From Flavobacterium johnsoniae (GTDB taxonomy: Bacteria > Bacteroidota > Bacteroidia > Flavobacteriales > Flavobacteriaceae), in contig NZ_MLFK01000009.1 in the NCBI RefSeq assembly GCF_001879205.1, positions 62,001-126,000 on the forward strand: a stretch of 64,000 nt of DNA, given 5' to 3'. The stretch's first letter is position 1, and every line of letters starts with the position of its first letter. Of the stretch, positions 62,196-64,000 are shown piece by piece. The position numbers were made by a program, and so were the translations under genes. Below the pieces are notes generated by a model that was not told where the DNA came from, ran no database searches, and saw only the letters and a list, made by a program, of their open reading frames with translations.

Positions 62196-62771
62196 ATGAA
62201 TAAACCAATTAAATATTTTACAAAATCACTAATCGTTATAACGATCTTAGTAAATATAATTTCCGGAAATCTATTGGCACAATCCAAAAATCCATCGCCA
62301 TTACATTTTCCAACGCCCAAGAATATAGATAATATGTTATTTTACATTCAGCGTGATCCCAATATAAACACGGCTATTTATGCCATAAACTACGATGAAA
62401 ATGGAAAAATAAACAAAAGCGATCCTATAAAAGCCTATTGGATTCGATATGCTGAGAAAGGAGACAAAAAAGATTTTAGTTATATACAACGCAAATTTGC
62501 ATACGGAATAGAAAGTAAAACGGTAAATAATGAGGAGTTTGAGCTTAAATTTGTATCGTATAAAAAATTGTCCCTGACCTTGAAAAAGATAGATTCAGAT
62601 CAAAAATATCACGTTTTTGTAAGTGTAAATCAGAAAAGAATACAGGTGGAAAAAATATTTGTGCGCATTGAAGGAGGTTCTTTTTGGTTACCCAATGTAA
62701 AGTATGCCGAAGTTACCGGAATTGATGCTTCTTCAAATAAAACAATTACGGAGAGGATGTTGTTGAAATGA
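62196..62771 (+). CDS. DUF4833 family secreted protein
   Basis: The ATG at 62196 is preferred over one at 62151 because it begins a normal signal peptide (SLIVITILVNIISGNLLAQ). The 191-residue protein has FYIQRDPNINTAIYAINYDENGKI and PIKAYWIRYAEKGDKKDFSYIQRKFAYGI, both DUF4833 hallmarks. Its role is unknown. It follows the dioxygenase, phosphatidyltransferase and GtrA-like genes on the same strand. Confidence 0.75.
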   Translation: MNKPIKYFTKSLIVITILVNIISGNLLAQSKNPSPLHFPTPKNIDNMLFYIQRDPNINTAIYAINYDENGKINKSDPIKAYWIRYAEKGDKKDFSYIQRKFAYGIESKTVNNEEFELKFVSYKKLSLTLKKIDSDQKYHVFVSVNQKRIQVEKIFVRIEGGSFWLPNVKYAEVTGIDASSNKTITERMLLK

Positions 62772-62867
62772 GGTAAGCTGTATAATTGGATGCACTAATT
62801 ATAGCGAGGAATAAATGTTGCAATATGACCTAAAATAATACAAAAAAAGAGGAGAAATTTACATCAA

Positions 62868-62917
62868 ATAACCATGAAATCAGGTATTGTTTTTCGTAGT
62901 GGCCCAGAGTAAATTTG
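62868..62917 (+). promoter_or_regulatory. Promoter block shared with 19346-19395
   Basis: The same 26-base block as at 19346-19371 (62868-62893), followed by TAAATTTG at 62910-62917, again 42 bases from the start of the block. It lies 58 bases before the ATG at 62975. Confidence 0.6.
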
Positions 62918-62974
62918 TTTGAATCAAACAGCAGATAATGCTGCATTTAATAGCCTTGAAAATTTGTACAAATT

Positions 62975-63577
62975 ATGAACATAAAAAAAATACTCATTAT
63001 TACCATATTTCTGCTTGTCACACAGCTAAGCTTCGCTCAATATTTTAAACTAACTCCGCAAGGCTTTGTATCAAATGACAATAGCGATTTTACAGTAATG
63101 AATGTGTCAAACGTAAAACAAAAAGATTTATACAAGAATGTACTAAATGCCATTAATTCGATGTACAGCAATCCACAAAAAGGACTTAATGTAGTGGAAG
63201 GGGAAAGTATTAGTTTTACAGCGTATGAAGAAAATGCTCTGCCTGTAAGGCATAGCGCTGGAGGTTTTGGAAAAGTAAATTATAAATATGACCTGTCTTA
63301 TACATTATCCTTTCTTTTTAAAGACGGTAAAATTAGGATTAACAGTCCTACTTTTGAATGCAGACGATGGTATGAAGGAACTTACAAACCTTCTGGTGGC
63401 TGGAGCAGCAGTGGCTGGACTACTCTAAAACTTGTAAAAGGCAAGAACGATAGAGTTGCTATTTATGATAAAAATGAAAAACTTGTTTTAGAAGATGCCT
63501 ACAATGGATTAAACAATCACTTCAATTCGCTTTTAAAACAAATTCTTGAAAAATCGCAAAAGATAAATAATTGGTAA
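62975..63577 (+). CDS. Secreted protein of unknown function, 200 residues
   Basis: A signal peptide (ILIITIFLLVTQLSFAQ) precedes a beta-rich domain with alternating hydrophobic residues (YDLSYTLSFLFKDGKIRIN), Trp-rich in the middle (GGWSSSGWTTLKL). It resembles the DUF4468 type (SusE-like/TBP-fold) of short secreted Bacteroidota proteins only loosely. It shares its promoter block with the secreted protein at 19418. Confidence 0.55.
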   Translation: MNIKKILIITIFLLVTQLSFAQYFKLTPQGFVSNDNSDFTVMNVSNVKQKDLYKNVLNAINSMYSNPQKGLNVVEGESISFTAYEENALPVRHSAGGFGKVNYKYDLSYTLSFLFKDGKIRINSPTFECRRWYEGTYKPSGGWSSSGWTTLKLVKGKNDRVAIYDKNEKLVLEDAYNGLNNHFNSLLKQILEKSQKINNW

Positions 63578-63606
63578 CAAACGTTAATAGCAACAATGAT
63601 GTATAA

Positions 63607-63640
63607 TAAAAATCCCATTTCTAACGAAATGGGATTTTTA
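63607..63640. terminator. Bidirectional terminator
   Basis: A 15-bp perfect stem (TAAAAATCCCATTTC, 63607-63621, with 63626-63640) and a 4-base loop, between a plus-strand gene and the minus-strand TonB receptor gene. Confidence 0.9.
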
Positions 63641-63759
63641 TTTACTAAGCTCGACAGGGGAAATTTCTACATAAAGTTTTTCTTATTGCTAATTTGTGGT
63701 TCTGCCGTATTTAGAACAATTAAGAGCAGATTAAGGCCAGAAATGAACATTAGAAATAC

Positions 63760-64000
63760 TTAGAATGACTGTGCAAAACTAACCGTTAATCGTGTACCAT
63801 TTTCTTTCACATAATTCATATTATTCGACTGCCATTGAGAAATTACAGTATAATAATCTTTGTTGAATAAGTTTTCTATACCGAAACGAATAGTGCTTTT
63901 TTCTTTGAAAGTATAACTCGAAGAAAGATTAAAAGCTGTAAAAGATTTTATAGGACCGGTTCCATAAGTATAAGCTCCATTAACAGGCTGGAATCTGTCT
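63760..64000 (-). CDS. TonB-dependent outer-membrane receptor, C-terminal end only
   Basis: The gene runs out of the window on the right; only the last 80 residues or so are seen, ending at TAA (63762-63760). IRFGIENLFNKDYYTVISQW and a last strand GTRLTVSFAQSF with terminal Phe are typical of TonB receptor barrels (siderophore-type rather than SusC). The substrate cannot be told. Confidence 0.8.
   Translation of the reverse strand, partial: DRFQPVNGAYTYGTGPIKSFTAFNLSSSYTFKEKSTIRFGIENLFNKDYYTVISQWQSNNMNYVKENGTRLTVSFAQSF

Noticed and set aside
1..64000. tRNA, rRNA, CRISPR arrays, insertion sequences, prophage genes or an origin
   Set aside because: Looked for by eye; no cloverleaf, regular spacer array, transposase, integrase or DnaA-box cluster was recognised.

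Overview
The window looks like a chromosome segment of a Flavobacterium or a close relative in the Bacteroidota. It is AT-rich and carries two SusC/SusD-type systems, a TonB receptor, a type IX secretion (T9SS) sorting domain, double-glycine peptide leaders of the Bacteroidota type and TTG/TAnnTTTG promoters. It opens inside a susD gene and closes inside a TonB-dependent receptor gene. No rRNA, tRNA, CRISPR array or transposase was recognised.

Layout. (1) 1-2364: end of a susD gene, a repeat-bearing spacer and a secreted PL14-like lyase. (2) 2396-9577, minus strand: a type III polyketide synthase cluster with its own ketosynthase, dehydratase, ACP, phosphopantetheinyl transferase, two methyltransferases and a flavoprotein. 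This is a likely route to methylated, oxidised phenolic lipids or pyrones. (3) 9864-20779: a thioesterase and TetR gene pair with two near-identical palindromic operators, then a luciferase-like oxidoreductase, DUF1254 lipoprotein, arylsulfatase, PRC-barrel protein and DUF1826 protein. (4) 20893-29895: a pectin-type utilisation locus with a divergent ECF sigma factor, FecR anti-sigma, STN-bearing SusC, SusD and a PL1-like lyase. (5) 29990-40924: a six-gene minus-strand operon of envelope or secreted proteins (O-antigen ligase-like/TPR, transglutaminase-like, Sel1 repeats with T9SS tail, three unknowns), with a second transglutaminase-like/TPR gene divergent from it.

(6) 41790-58452, minus strand, is the most striking region. 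It is a two-part ribosomal peptide island. The upstream half is a class I lanthipeptide operon: lanA-like precursor, unknown 321-residue protein, full-length LanB, CarboxypepD_reg protein, LanC, putative glycosyltransferase, C39-ABC exporter and HlyD adaptor. The downstream half has an XRE regulator, two small Cys-rich double-glycine peptides with near-identical leaders, a fused C39-like/VKOR/thioredoxin protein and two TlpA-like thioredoxins, one of them frameshifted. The two Cys-rich peptides share a 39-bp upstream element at an identical distance from their start codons. The lanthipeptide precursor and the XRE gene share a different tandem repeat (AACACTAC). I read this as one exporter serving two peptide classes: thioether-crosslinked and probably disulfide-bonded.

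(7) 58925-64000: a short-chain dehydrogenase, a 29-residue peptide ORF ending in six consecutive Cys codons behind a good Bacteroidota promoter, a phytanoyl-CoA dioxygenase-like protein, a CDP-alcohol phosphatidyltransferase, a GtrA-like protein, DUF4833 and an unknown secreted protein. The poly-Cys ORF looks like a cysteine-sensing leader. This would be a lipid-modification operon tuned to sulfur supply, but that is inference.
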